The notes under the pieces: model-generated
What the model was told of the DNA's origin: nothing
Seen by the model: the letters and a program-made list of their open reading frames with translations, nothing else
The model's database searches: none
In this document: piece after piece, positions 9,192-19,424 of the stretch
Numbering within the stretch: position 1 is the first letter of the stretch
How the letters are laid out: each line of letters opens with the position of its first letter
Translations under genes and position numbers: made by a program
Assembly (NCBI GenBank): GCA_016203175.1
Contig: JACQNH010000091.1
Location: 1 to 36,670, forward strand
DNA length: 36,670 nt
From: Candidatus Woesearchaeota archaeon
GTDB lineage: Archaea; Nanobdellota; Nanobdellia; SCGC-AAA011-G17; JACQNH01
Direction of reading: 5' to 3'

Positions 9192-9527
9192 TTAAAACTC
9201 CATTCCCTCTAAACCCTTCAATAAACCCTTTCTCCTTAGCCAATCTACCTGCCCTATCTTATACTTAAATATAACATCCCCTTTTTCATTCCCACCGAAC
9301 TCCCAAGGCTCGACTAAAACCAAATCCCCTTCCCTTACCCATAACTTTCTTTTTAATCTTCCAGGTATTCTACAATTTCTTGTTTTTCCATCTAAGCATT
9401 TAACCCTCATTCTAGAAGCCCCTAATCTTTGTTCTACAACCCCAAAAGTTTGATTCCCCCTAGGCAACATTACCCTACTAAAATCTTCTTGTTCTTCACT
9501 TTGTGCATTATGAGGTTTACGTTCCAT
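9192..9527 (-). CDS. eif1a: Translation initiation factor aIF1A
   Basis: Basic OB-fold: GVVEQRLGASRMRVKCLDGKTRNCRIPGRLKRKLWVREGDLVLVEPWEF. Confidence 0.96.
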   Translation of the reverse strand: MERKPHNAQSEEQEDFSRVMLPRGNQTFGVVEQRLGASRMRVKCLDGKTRNCRIPGRLKRKLWVREGDLVLVEPWEFGGNEKGDVIFKYKIGQVDWLRRKGLLKGLEGMEF

Positions 9528-9551
9528 AAAACATTAGGATATAAGCAGTTT

Positions 9552-9869
9552 TTAAACCTTTTTACGAAAGCAAATAGTCAATCTTGTTAAAACCTTGCTA
9601 GTCCATCTTTCAGTTTTATGAACAGCAGAACTCATTTTTATTTCTCCATTAAAGGCTTTTTTCAATCTTCTAGCTATTTCTCTTGCAAAATCTTTAGAAT
9701 CAACATAGATGTCAACGCCAAATTTTTTTTCTATTCTCTTTGGCACAATAATACCTCTTTTCTTGATCCTTCTTTCAACATAATCTTCAATCTCTTTATC
9801 CCTTGGTCTCAATTGTATTATTGCTTCATAATAATCTTTATGTCGTAATAATTTGTGCATATGGAACAC
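9552..9869 (-). CDS. NMD3-like core domain protein, lacking the N-terminal zinc-binding region
   Basis: YYEAIIQLRPR...FGVDIYVDSKDFAREIARRLKKAFNGEIKMSS resembles the archaeal NMD3 core; sits beside DUF424 and aIF2-beta. Confidence 0.65.
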   Translation of the reverse strand: MFHMHKLLRHKDYYEAIIQLRPRDKEIEDYVERRIKKRGIIVPKRIEKKFGVDIYVDSKDFAREIARRLKKAFNGEIKMSSAVHKTERWTSKVLTRLTICFRKKV

Positions 9870-10128
9870 CTTTTATTTTCAAAACATTTTTTTCATCAAC
9901 TAAACTTAATTTAATACAAACTTGAACAGATTCTTCGCCAACTGCATTAACATTCAAAGCAGTTTTTAAGATTTTACTAGCCTCTTCTTCATTTACCTTA
10001 TCCCCTTTATAAAATCTTTCACTTATATTAATTACCAAATTTCCTTCTTCTAAAGTTTTTCCTACTAAATCTTCATCGCAAATAGCAACAACTTCTGAAT
10101 ATTTATCTTTATGAATTTTTAAATACAT
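9838..10128 (-). CDS. DUF424 family protein
   Basis: VVAICDEDLVGKTLEEGNLVINISERFYKG...IKGVPYAQIITT resembles DUF424; located downstream of aIF2-beta. Confidence 0.75.
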   Translation of the reverse strand: MYLKIHKDKYSEVVAICDEDLVGKTLEEGNLVINISERFYKGDKVNEEEASKILKTALNVNAVGEESVQVCIKLSLVDEKNVLKIKGVPYAQIITT

Positions 10129-10129
10129 T

Positions 10130-10546
10130 TCAAATCTTGGCCCTCACTGGATTTTTTGCGCCACAAGCCATACAATGCATATAGGTTATTCTTCCTTCTT
10201 TGATTAATTTTGTATCTGGTTTTTTACATTCTTTACAAATAACAAAATCATTAGCATATTCAACTAGTTTATTATTTATTGAAATAGCTTGTAATTTCCT
10301 TCCTAATACTAGTCTAGGTCCATCAATGCTTGCAGGAGTTGCCAGTTCTCTTTGTAAATATTTTAATAAATGCTCTTGGGGTCTGTTAAATATCTGACAA
10401 ATTTGATTAAAATTATTAACTATTGTTTTAGCCCCTTGTAATAACCATGAAGCCTTAGGAACTTCAAACCTTTCTGCACTAACAGAAATGCTTTTAGGCA
10501 ATCTTTCTCTTGCTCTTTTCAATAATTCTTCGTATTTAAATTCCAT
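10130..10546 (-). CDS. eif2b: Translation initiation factor aIF2 subunit beta
   Basis: LLKYLQRELATPASIDGPRLVLGRK; C-terminal zinc ribbon CKECKKPDTKL...MHCMACGAKNPV. Confidence 0.96.
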   Translation of the reverse strand: MEFKYEELLKRARERLPKSISVSAERFEVPKASWLLQGAKTIVNNFNQICQIFNRPQEHLLKYLQRELATPASIDGPRLVLGRKLQAISINNKLVEYANDFVICKECKKPDTKLIKEGRITYMHCMACGAKNPVRAKI

Positions 10547-10582
10547 GAATAAAAGAGGTCAATAAGGTTTTTAAATTGTTTG

Positions 10583-10966
10583 TTATTTAAATTTCCAGAT
10601 GTATAACTCACTTAATGATGACCTTTCTGGTAAGCTATACCCTTCGCATCTGTAACCTAAACTATTGTCATGATTAACAATTTGAAAAGCAGTTATTCCG
10701 CCTTCATTTTCAACTATAATCACTTTAAAAGCTTCATGCAACTCCTTAGGAAATTTACTTAAATCTAAATTATTATCTGAAAATATTTCTCTTATATCAG
10801 ATTCTGTTGCTTCTAAATGAATTCTTCCACAAGCAGTTAAATAAGCAAACCCTTCCAAATTCCCCTCTTTAAAATTTCTAAAAATTACTCTTCTAATTTC
10901 TAATCCAGAATAAACTCTTCTAGGTTCAAATTCTTTCTGAAAAACAGTAAGATCGCTTAGTTCCAT
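10583..10966 (-). CDS. Hypothetical protein (127 aa)
   Basis: Intact ORF in the replication/translation gene run; no family recognised. Confidence 0.6.
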   Translation of the reverse strand: MELSDLTVFQKEFEPRRVYSGLEIRRVIFRNFKEGNLEGFAYLTACGRIHLEATESDIREIFSDNNLDLSKFPKELHEAFKVIIVENEGGITAFQIVNHDNSLGYRCEGYSLPERSSLSELYIWKFK

Positions 10967-11014
10967 AATTTAAATTAAAAATTTTCATATATAAAATTAA
11001 CATTATTACTATTA

Positions 11015-11734
11015 CTATCCGATGTATTGCACAAATCCTGGTTTAGGATGGAATATTTCACCTTCTTTAACAAGCTCTCTAATTATATTTTCAGTCTGCT
11101 CTTCAGATAATTGTGTTCTTAAAGCAACATCCACAGTTCTTATCCCTACATCACCAACATTTTCTATTATCGATAAAACTCTCTGCCTTTCAGTTTCAGT
11201 TATAGTATCAGTTTCAGGTTTGGTAAAATCTATTTCTTCAACAGCTTTGCTAATAGAGATTTCTTTTTTAGTTTGAACTTCAATTAATGTATTTACTTCT
11301 TTCTTAACCTCTTTATTTTTAATAGGCTCTCCATATAATCTGATTAATTCTAATCTTCTTAACTTCCCCCAATTAGGATCATCTAAAATCTTGACAATCT
11401 CAGGTAAAACATAAATCTCACTATTAAATAATCTAACTCTCCCAATTACATTAACCAAATCACCAATCTTTACTTTTTCTAATAGTTTAACATCCTCTCT
11501 CCAGGCTTTAACTCGAATCGCTTCTGAACCATCATCTATAGTAATACTAGTATAATTATTATCAGCACTTTTATAAACTAAAACACTACTTGCAATTAAA
11601 TTAACTCTTGAGATCTTTAAATTTCTAACATCCAAATAAGGAGTTTCTTCCACACTATCAGGGATTATAAACTTCCCATTAACTAAATCAGTAATCCATA
11701 ACTTGTAAGCCGTTGCTCTTTTTATTTCTGCCAT
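11015..11734 (-). CDS. OB-fold nucleic-acid-binding protein with C-terminal winged helix (RPA32-like)
   Basis: OB-like region NLIASSVLVYKSADNNYTSITIDDGSEAIRVKAWREDVKLLEKVKIGDLVNVIGRVR; wHTH-like C-terminus; directly downstream of mcm. Confidence 0.75.
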   Translation of the reverse strand: MAEIKRATAYKLWITDLVNGKFIIPDSVEETPYLDVRNLKISRVNLIASSVLVYKSADNNYTSITIDDGSEAIRVKAWREDVKLLEKVKIGDLVNVIGRVRLFNSEIYVLPEIVKILDDPNWGKLRRLELIRLYGEPIKNKEVKKEVNTLIEVQTKKEISISKAVEEIDFTKPETDTITETERQRVLSIIENVGDVGIRTVDVALRTQLSEEQTENIIRELVKEGEIFHPKPGFVQYIG

Positions 11735-14428
11735 TTATATCCTGCTTATAAAACCTTTTTTTGGCTCAAATAATTCGCCTTCTTTTTTTAATTTTTCAAG
11801 TAAATCATAAACTTCAGTCTCAGAAATATCTTTCTTTTGAGCATCTTCAATTATATCCCCGACCGCAACTGTTTTTCCTTTTTTTTCGCTTAAATTAATT
11901 ATAATTTCCCTTAACATTACTATTTTGCTTCTAGTTGATGCAGCTATTCCGGTGCTAATAATATCTATATCCATCTTTCCAGTCTTAGGGTCAATTCCAA
12001 CCTGTTCTAAACATGCAGTCATAATTTTGATTGCTCTTTCAGCATCCTTTGAAGTAACCTTTTTAGCCATTCTTACCCTTGCACTTGCCTCAGATAGCCT
12101 TACAATAGCTTCTAATTGTCTTGCAGATATTGGTATTGGTCTTACACCTTCATCACCTGTACTTCCAGAATTTCTTAAATCAACATAAAACTTCTTAATT
12201 ACTGCAATAGCATTATTAGTTAGTATAGGTTTGCACTTTTGTCTTGCATAAGCAACATATTTTTTAACAAACTCATTAGGTATTTCAGGCGCAGACTTTT
12301 CAACGTTTCTCATAGTTTCTAAAACATGTGAAGCAATTTTTTCATCTTTATCTTTATTTGGAATATCTCTTACAGGGAAGATTAAATCAAATCTATTAAT
12401 CAAAGCAGGAGGTAAATTTATTTGAGCTGCAATTGGTTGGTAAGGATCAAATCTTCCAAATTTAGGGTTTGCGGCAGATAATAATGTTGTTTCAGCCCTT
12501 AAAACAGCTTGAATATTAGCTTTTGAAATAGAAACTTGTTCATTAGCTAAAACCTCATGTAAAGCAGATGTATCTTCAGTAGAAATTTTATCTAGCTCAT
12601 CGATCATTGCATAACCCCCATTAGCTAAAACTAAAGTTCCTGCCTCTAAAGCCCAACCTTTCAAGAATTCATCTTTAACAACTGAAGCAGTATTATGAAC
12701 AATAATCCCGTTGGCTATGAAATTATGCGCTTCTTTTACAGTTATATCATAAACATACTCGTAAGTTGGTTTTATTAAACCTATATATTTAATTCTCTCC
12801 CATAACAGATCCGGTCGACCTAAAATTTTGAGATAGTCTAACTCTTTAAAACTTTTTTGTCGTAAAGATTGTATCCTTGAGATAAATTTATTTAAGTAAG
12901 CCCTACTATTATCTCTTCTCAACAGTGAAGATTTACGTCCGAATATTTTTCTTGAAATTAAGGAGATAGTAGGTATTTTAAAGTCACTTTTAACATTGAT
13001 CTCACGAGCAGTAGCAATATGATCGGACTCTCTTAATTCCATCGCCTTTTTCCATAAAACACCTTCTTTGTTAATTGTCAATAACTTTGTATTTTTTGTA
13101 AGCTCAATCTTTTTACCGCTTTGCAAGGTTATCGATACAATCTCCTTAGGGGCTTTTATCTTCCAAAAATGCTCTACTTCTCTCGTATTAATCTTTAAAT
13201 TGGGATCTACAGAATACACTTTAATACCTGTTTTATTCATTGTTCTATAGATGTCTTTTGAATATTCTTCGCTTCCATTCTCTAACTGTTTCTCAACTTC
13301 ATATTTTATTGGAGTAAGCTCCCCAGGGTTCTTCATAATTAAAGAATCAGGAGCTATACACAAACCAGCTGCAGAAGCCCCCTTACCAGCAACGTATCTT
13401 GCCTTAGGCGCAACTTTTGATAAAGATAATAATAAAGTACTTTTAGCGCTGCCAGGATCACCAACTAATAAAATGTGCATATTTCCCCTTGTTTTAGTAC
13501 CATCTTTCTTTTCTTTCTTAACTCCACCCATTAATTGCAAAATTACAGCATCTTTAATATTCTCATGTCCAAAAATAGAGGGTGCAATAGAATTTCTTAA
13601 TCTTTCATAAACATAAGGATCTTTAGAAAGTTCAATAATCTTTTCCTCATCTTCTTTGTTTATTTCCACATCTTCAAAAGTCTCTTCTATGGGTTCAACA
13701 TAATTTGCATCAATCATTAAATCATATCTTATACTTTGTGCACCAGTCTTCAACATTATAGGCACTTCTCTTACAATACCATTAACTCTTACCTTTGAAC
13801 CAGGAGTAGTTTTCTTTTCTAATTTGGGTTCAACTAAATCCTCTTTAAGAAATACAGAAATTCTTTTAGGCTGCGCCCCCCCTTCTAATTTCTCAGGAAC
13901 TTCTTCTATTACCAATCTTTGAGCATCAACTAAATCACGATGTATTAATCTAAAAGTTCCTCTTCTCCCACAAGTGCATCTTGATGGTTCTTTAAATCTA
14001 GTCTCAACTTGTATTATTGATAGGGTATTTCCGCAACTAGGGCATTCAAATTTTGCCATTGTAACTTGAGGCCTTACATCAGATGTTTGTCTTACAATTC
14101 CATCAACAGCTAAAAATTTATTTAGATGAACACTTCTTATATTTCTTATTTCAATTCTTTGTGATTCAGGTAAATTTTCAAATCTTATTCTCAAACTAAT
14201 TTCTTCAGGAATAAAAATCTGTGACAAAGCAACTTCAGCAGCCTTTGTAGCGTTTTCAGGGTCGTTCAATAAAAATTCAGCTAATTCAATATCAAAGGCA
14301 GCTAATTCTTTAAAATCCAAAACTATAGACTTCTTTCCTTCTGTTAAAATATCATGGATTTTATTCTCATAATGACTCTGTAAAAATTCCTGAAAGTGTT
14401 CTATCTGTTCCTGTACATCTAAAGCCAT
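11735..14428 (-). CDS. mcm: MCM replicative helicase containing an in-frame intein
   Basis: Zn ribbon CPSC...CTCG, Walker A GDPGSAKS, Walker B AMIDELDK, arginine finger region NRFDLIF. Extein GKGASAAGL|TASVVKDEF is interrupted by an intein. Confidence 0.96.
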   Translation of the reverse strand: MALDVQEQIEHFQEFLQSHYENKIHDILTEGKKSIVLDFKELAAFDIELAEFLLNDPENATKAAEVALSQIFIPEEISLRIRFENLPESQRIEIRNIRSVHLNKFLAVDGIVRQTSDVRPQVTMAKFECPSCGNTLSIIQVETRFKEPSRCTCGRRGTFRLIHRDLVDAQRLVIEEVPEKLEGGAQPKRISVFLKEDLVEPKLEKKTTPGSKVRVNGIVREVPIMLKTGAQSIRYDLMIDANYVEPIEETFEDVEINKEDEEKIIELSKDPYVYERLRNSIAPSIFGHENIKDAVILQLMGGVKKEKKDGTKTRGNMHILLVGDPGSAKSTLLLSLSKVAPKARYVAGKGASAAGLCIAPDSLIMKNPGELTPIKYEVEKQLENGSEEYSKDIYRTMNKTGIKVYSVDPNLKINTREVEHFWKIKAPKEIVSITLQSGKKIELTKNTKLLTINKEGVLWKKAMELRESDHIATAREINVKSDFKIPTISLISRKIFGRKSSLLRRDNSRAYLNKFISRIQSLRQKSFKELDYLKILGRPDLLWERIKYIGLIKPTYEYVYDITVKEAHNFIANGIIVHNTASVVKDEFLKGWALEAGTLVLANGGYAMIDELDKISTEDTSALHEVLANEQVSISKANIQAVLRAETTLLSAANPKFGRFDPYQPIAAQINLPPALINRFDLIFPVRDIPNKDKDEKIASHVLETMRNVEKSAPEIPNEFVKKYVAYARQKCKPILTNNAIAVIKKFYVDLRNSGSTGDEGVRPIPISARQLEAIVRLSEASARVRMAKKVTSKDAERAIKIMTACLEQVGIDPKTGKMDIDIISTGIAASTRSKIVMLREIIINLSEKKGKTVAVGDIIEDAQKKDISETEVYDLLEKLKKEGELFEPKKGFISRI
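12692..13360 (-). other. Mini-intein (223 aa) in MCM, no LAGLIDADG motif seen
   Basis: Starts CIAPDSLIM..., block B-like IELTKNTKLLT, blocks F/G VYDITVKEAHNFIANGIIVHN, +1 Thr. Removal restores ...GKGASAAGLTASVVKDEF. Confidence 0.93.
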
Positions 14429-14587
14429 TTTTTAACCCCCGAATTATTCTTATTTATTTAACATCTTTTTAAACATTATTGGGTTTTATTTACTATAATC
14501 TAAACTCATTAAAATAACTTACTGCTTTAAAATTGAAAAAAATACTAAAGAAATTGAAATAAATACGGTTTACTCAGAAAATCTAAT

Positions 14588-15136
14588 TTATTTTCCCTTT
14601 GTAGCCTTTTTCAATACAACAATTAACTTGTCAACAGCCTCATGTAACTTATCTTCAGACCTTGTTCCAGTGCAAACAATCTTCCCATTACTAAATAATA
14701 AGAATGTAGCTCTAGTCCCATCTAATTTGTAAACTAAACCAGGAAATTGTTCAGGCTCATACTCTGTATTCTCCAAAGTCATTGCTAATTTATTTAAATT
14801 TAAATCCATTCCTATACTTCCTGAAGCAACCATATTTTGAACTCTAATCACAGGTTTAACTTTAATCCTGATCCCAATCTTTTCAACGTTTTTAATTATA
14901 TTCTTGACAGATTCCCTCACCTTCAACATCGATTTAGCACCAGTGCAAACAATCTTTCCCGAACTAAAAATTAAAGCACTAGTCTTAGGATCCTTAATTC
15001 TCATAACTAAACCAGGAAATTGTTCAGGATTATACTCTGTATTAGGTAATGTTTCAGCTAATTTTATCAAAGGAATATCATGCTCCAAAGCAGCTGTAGC
15101 AACTATATTTTGAATTCTTATCTCTTTCTTTGCCAT
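14588..15136 (-). CDS. tbp: TATA-box-binding protein
   Basis: Two tandem TBP repeats (NTEYNPEQFPGLVMRI / NTEYEPEQFPGLVYKL; FSSGKIVCTGAKS / FSNGKIVCTGTRS). Confidence 0.98.
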   Translation of the reverse strand: MAKKEIRIQNIVATAALEHDIPLIKLAETLPNTEYNPEQFPGLVMRIKDPKTSALIFSSGKIVCTGAKSMLKVRESVKNIIKNVEKIGIRIKVKPVIRVQNMVASGSIGMDLNLNKLAMTLENTEYEPEQFPGLVYKLDGTRATFLLFSNGKIVCTGTRSEDKLHEAVDKLIVVLKKATKGK

Positions 15137-15221
15137 TTTTAATCAGCTATTCTTATTTAAAAAGGTTTAAAAAGGTATTTATAAAGCAAAGATTTAAATA
15201 CATATACATACATTGAATAAT

Positions 15222-15455
15222 ATGACCACCAAATGTATAACAATAACAAGTGAAGCTTATGAGCGCTTGTCTATGCTTAAAGCTCCTTATGAAAGTTTTA
15301 GCGAAGTTATAACTAAACTTACTAAAAAATATTCTTTCTTTGATCTTATTGGGCTTTTATCTAACAAAGAAGCAGAAGAAATGCGCGAACACGTAGCTGA
15401 TTTAAGAAAAAGGTTAAGGAAAGAAGTTAATCAAACAGCAGAGAGGCTAAAATGA
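15222..15455 (+). CDS. vapB: VapB-like antitoxin
   Basis: MTTKCITITSEAYERLSMLKAPYESFSEVITKL; overlaps the PIN toxin. The track starts at a TTG at 15213; ATG at 15222 is likelier. Confidence 0.8.
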   Translation: MTTKCITITSEAYERLSMLKAPYESFSEVITKLTKKYSFFDLIGLLSNKEAEEMREHVADLRKRLRKEVNQTAERLK

Positions 15456-15844
15456 TATTTGATACAGGGTTCATTATAGACTTAATGAACAAAAACACCC
15501 AAGCATTAAATAAACTTCAAGAATTAATGAATAAAAAAGAATTACAATATATCACATCTCTGACTATTTTTGAATTATTTAGTGGTTTATCTAAAAGTCA
15601 AAAACCAGAAGAAGAAAAAAAGAAAATAACAACCATTCTTATTGGTTTGCCGATCTTTGATCTTGATAATCAATGTGCTGAACTGGGTGGGGAATTAGAC
15701 GGGATCTTAATAAAAGAAGGTAAAATGATTGGTGCTATTGATAGTATGATCGCAGGTATAGCTTTAACAAAAAATATGTCTGTTTTAACCAGAAACATAA
15801 AAGATTTTTCAAAAATAAAAGGTTTAAAGACTGAAACTTACTAA
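15452..15844 (+). CDS. vapC: VapC PIN-domain toxin
   Basis: MIFDTGFIIDLMN..., conserved acidic residues (D4, E in TIFELFSG, AIDSMIAGIA). Confidence 0.88.
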   Translation: MIFDTGFIIDLMNKNTQALNKLQELMNKKELQYITSLTIFELFSGLSKSQKPEEEKKKITTILIGLPIFDLDNQCAELGGELDGILIKEGKMIGAIDSMIAGIALTKNMSVLTRNIKDFSKIKGLKTETY

Positions 15845-15969
15845 ATCTAAATTAAATTTCTTTATTAGCCAGTTATTTCCTATCTCATTTTAAGAGTTTC
15901 ATATTAGCCCTTTTATCGTTGACTAAAAAGAGGCAATATTTATAAATTCTATATAATATCCTTAGATAT

Positions 15970-18810
15970 ATGCCAAATCAACCTCAAGTAGAACAAGAAA
16001 TAATAGCTTATTGGAAAAAAAGTAAAATATTTGATAAATTAAGAAAAAGGAATTCTGGAAAAGAACAATTTTCTTTCATAGATGGCCCTATAACAGCAAA
16101 CAATCCAATGGGAGTCCATCATGCTTGGGGTAGAACTTTAAAGGATTTATATCAAAGATACAAAGCAATGCAGGGGTATGAAGAAAGATACCAAAATGGC
16201 TTCGATTGTCAAGGTTTATGGTTGGAAGTTGAAACTGAAAAAGATTTAGGTTTCAATTCAAAAAAAGACATTGAAAATTATGGCTTAGATAAATTCTCAA
16301 AAGCATGCAGGCAAAGAGTAGAAAAATTTTCTAAAATACAGACAGAACAATCAATTCTATTGGGACAATGGATGGATTGGGGCAATGATTATTTTACAAT
16401 GTCTGATGGAAATATAGAATCTATATGGCATTTTCTTAAAAAATGTTATGAAAAGAAATGGTTGTACAAAGGAAAAAGAATTTTACCCTGGTGTATAAGA
16501 TGCGGTACTTCATCTTCAAAACACGAAATGTCAGATGAAGGTTATGCAGAGTTAATTCATCCATCAGTTTATGTTAAAGCAAAGATAAAAGGAAAAGAAA
16601 ATGAATACTTGTTAATTTGGACTACAACAGAATGGACTTTATCTAGTAATGTTGCAGCTGCAGTAAATCCTAAAATAAATTATATAAAAGCACAAAAAGA
16701 CAATGAAATCTTTTATTTATCAGAGGCTACTGCAAATAAACTTGGAGATTATAAAATTATTAAAAAGTTAAAAGGAAAAGATTTACTAAACTTAGAATAC
16801 GAATCATTTTATCCAGACTTTCCTGTCCAAAAAGGAGTTCCGCATAAGGTTATCCCCTGGGACGAAGTTGGAGAAGAAGATGGTACAGGTATAGTTCATA
16901 TAGCTCCAAACTGTGGTGATGTAGACTACGAATTAGGTCATAAATTAAATCTTAAAATTTTAGATCCAGCAGTTGATGAATTTGGTAACTACAATGAGGG
17001 TTATAATTGGTTGACAGGTAAAAATGTAAAAAAAGCTAAACAAGAGATAGTAAAAGATTTAGAAAAAAGAGGCTTGTTATTCAAAGTAGAAAATGTTCGC
17101 CATCGTTATCCCATATGTTGGCGTTGCAAAGAAGAGTTAGTTTTCAGATTGGATCATTCTTGGTTTATTGCTTGTGATGAAATACGCCCAATAATGAAAA
17201 AAGAAGCAAAGAAAGTTATCTGGTATCCGAAACATACCGGAGATTTAATGCAAGATTGGTTAGATAATATGGAAGACTGGAATATCTCAAGAAGGAGATA
17301 TTGGGGCTTACCTTTAATGTTTTTTGAGTGTTCTAACTGTCATAATATTACTGTTATAGGGTCAAGAAAAGAATTAAAAGAAAAGGCTGTAAATTCAAAA
17401 GAAGTAGATAAATTACCAGAACTGCATAGACCTTGGATAGATAAAATAAAAATTAAATGTAAATGCGGTCAAGAAGTAGAAAGAATAAAAGAGGTAGGTG
17501 ATTGCTGGTTAGATGCAGGTATTGTTCCATTTTCAACATTAAAATACTTTGAAGATAAAACCTATTGGAAAAAATGGTTTCCTGTTGATTTAGAAATTGA
17601 AATGCGTGCTCAAGTAAGATTGTGGTTTTATGCTCAGTTGTTCATGTCAGTTGTTTTAGAAGGAGTTTCCCCATACAAAAAAATCTTAGCCTATGAAGAA
17701 GTAATGGACGAAAAAGGTGAACCAATGCATAAATCAAAAGGAAATGCAATATGGTTTAATGATGCAGTTGAAAAAATGGGTGCAGACATAATGCGCTGGC
17801 AGTATTGTTCTCAAAATCCTCAATATAATGTAAATTTTGGTTATGGTCCAGCTAAGGAAATTGAAAGAAATTTATTGGTCATTAAAAACTTAGCTAATTA
17901 TGTTAAACAAAACTGTATTAAATCAGCAAAAGAGTATAGTAAGGATCCAGCAAGCCTATGGATATTATCAAGAAGAGAAAATTTAAAATTAAACGTTACG
18001 AATTTTTTAGATAATCTAGAATATCATAAATCAATGGATGCAATTAAAAACTTTTTCTTAATAGACATCTCTAAAACTTATGTTCAGTTTATAAGAGATT
18101 CTTTAGACGACCCAAAAGTTCAGAAAGTTTTGTACGACTCTTATTTTGATGCATTAACCTTACTAGCACCATTTTTGCCATTCACAACAGAAAAAATAAA
18201 TTTGGATATTTATAAAAAAGATTCTATACATTTGCAATCATGGCCAAAACCAGATAAAAAATTCATAAATAAAAAAATTGAAGAATCGATGCAGTATGCA
18301 AATTTAGTAATCCAGGAGATAATGTCTATAAGAAGCGAAGAAAAAATTAATGTTAGATGGCCTTTAAGAAAAGCAGTTATACATGTTAATAAAGAAGACG
18401 AGAAAATAATACCTGTTTTAAAAAATGTTAAAGAATTAATTTTGAAGCAAACAAATATCAAAGAGGTAGACTTCGAAATTATTAAAGAACCAAAAAAAGA
18501 AGTTGAAGGAGCCCTTTTTGATTATGGTTATATAACTTTAGATCTTAAAATGGATAAAGAATTAGAACAAGAAGGTTATTCTAGAGAGTTAACTAGAAGA
18601 ATTCAGGCCTTAAGAAAAACAGCAGGCTTGAAGAAGGAAGATTCTATTGAATTATTTATTTCTTTTAATATCGATTTAGGTAAATGGGTTGAACAAATTA
18701 AAGTAAAATGCGGTGTTAAAAAATTGCATTTAAAACCTATAAATGTCAAATTCAAAGAAGAAGATGAAATAAGGGATAAGAAATTTGAAATCGGGTTTAA
18801 TGTTATCTAA
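15970..18810 (+). CDS. ileS: Isoleucyl-tRNA synthetase
   Basis: FIDGPITANNPMGVHHAWGRTLKDLYQRY, WTTTEWTLSSN editing domain, HKSKGNAI (KMSKS variant). Confidence 0.95.
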   Translation: MPNQPQVEQEIIAYWKKSKIFDKLRKRNSGKEQFSFIDGPITANNPMGVHHAWGRTLKDLYQRYKAMQGYEERYQNGFDCQGLWLEVETEKDLGFNSKKDIENYGLDKFSKACRQRVEKFSKIQTEQSILLGQWMDWGNDYFTMSDGNIESIWHFLKKCYEKKWLYKGKRILPWCIRCGTSSSKHEMSDEGYAELIHPSVYVKAKIKGKENEYLLIWTTTEWTLSSNVAAAVNPKINYIKAQKDNEIFYLSEATANKLGDYKIIKKLKGKDLLNLEYESFYPDFPVQKGVPHKVIPWDEVGEEDGTGIVHIAPNCGDVDYELGHKLNLKILDPAVDEFGNYNEGYNWLTGKNVKKAKQEIVKDLEKRGLLFKVENVRHRYPICWRCKEELVFRLDHSWFIACDEIRPIMKKEAKKVIWYPKHTGDLMQDWLDNMEDWNISRRRYWGLPLMFFECSNCHNITVIGSRKELKEKAVNSKEVDKLPELHRPWIDKIKIKCKCGQEVERIKEVGDCWLDAGIVPFSTLKYFEDKTYWKKWFPVDLEIEMRAQVRLWFYAQLFMSVVLEGVSPYKKILAYEEVMDEKGEPMHKSKGNAIWFNDAVEKMGADIMRWQYCSQNPQYNVNFGYGPAKEIERNLLVIKNLANYVKQNCIKSAKEYSKDPASLWILSRRENLKLNVTNFLDNLEYHKSMDAIKNFFLIDISKTYVQFIRDSLDDPKVQKVLYDSYFDALTLLAPFLPFTTEKINLDIYKKDSIHLQSWPKPDKKFINKKIEESMQYANLVIQEIMSIRSEEKINVRWPLRKAVIHVNKEDEKIIPVLKNVKELILKQTNIKEVDFEIIKEPKKEVEGALFDYGYITLDLKMDKELEQEGYSRELTRRIQALRKTAGLKKEDSIELFISFNIDLGKWVEQIKVKCGVKKLHLKPINVKFKEEDEIRDKKFEIGFNVI

Positions 18811-19424
18811 AAATATTCTAAAACTTTTTTTATTTTCACGTTTACTTTATATTTCTTAAAATGGCTGTGAAAAACATTTGTTTTATCTAAAGGAACTAGG
18901 ATACAGCCTTTTCCTAATCTTTCTCCACCATATTTTTGGATTATTCCTTGATAAAATTTTCCCCCTTGTTTAAATCCGAATAACTGTTTATTGAATAATA
19001 CCCTCTTTGAATTTGGCCGAATATTCTCCCAAATAAAAAAGGTCATATGCTTCCCTTCCTTAATTTCTGGTTTATATTTACCATATAACAAAATTCCATT
19101 TGAAATCATACTAAGATTCAAGCTTTTCCATTTAGCTAGTTCTCCCACCATCAACTTTATTTCATTCCTTATCCCAAGTAAGCGCCAATAATCTTTGTAT
19201 TTAATTGAATCGATGAACTTATCTAGGCATAATTGTATATCTCTTTCTAATTCAGGAGTTTCTTTAACTAAATCAACAAAAATATCTATATCGCTTGACT
19301 TCCCAGCTTCTCCTCTTGCAGCAGAACCAAATAAGATAATATTATTGATTTTGTCCTTTTCTTTTACTTTCTGGATCAAAAATGAAGCAAAATCCATTGC
19401 ATAAGCGATTAATTCATATCTCAT
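18807..19424 (-). CDS. MNT-type nucleotidyltransferase (antitoxin-like)
   Basis: ILFGSAARGEAGKSSDIDIFVDL (GSxxRGxxxxxSDID). Confidence 0.88.
   Translation of the reverse strand: MRYELIAYAMDFASFLIQKVKEKDKINNIILFGSAARGEAGKSSDIDIFVDLVKETPELERDIQLCLDKFIDSIKYKDYWRLLGIRNEIKLMVGELAKWKSLNLSMISNGILLYGKYKPEIKEGKHMTFFIWENIRPNSKRVLFNKQLFGFKQGGKFYQGIIQKYGGERLGKGCILVPLDKTNVFHSHFKKYKVNVKIKKVLEYF

Noticed and set aside
12692-13360. Homing endonuclease domain in the MCM intein
   Set aside because: At 223 aa with no LAGLIDADG or HNH motif visible, it is read as a mini-intein.
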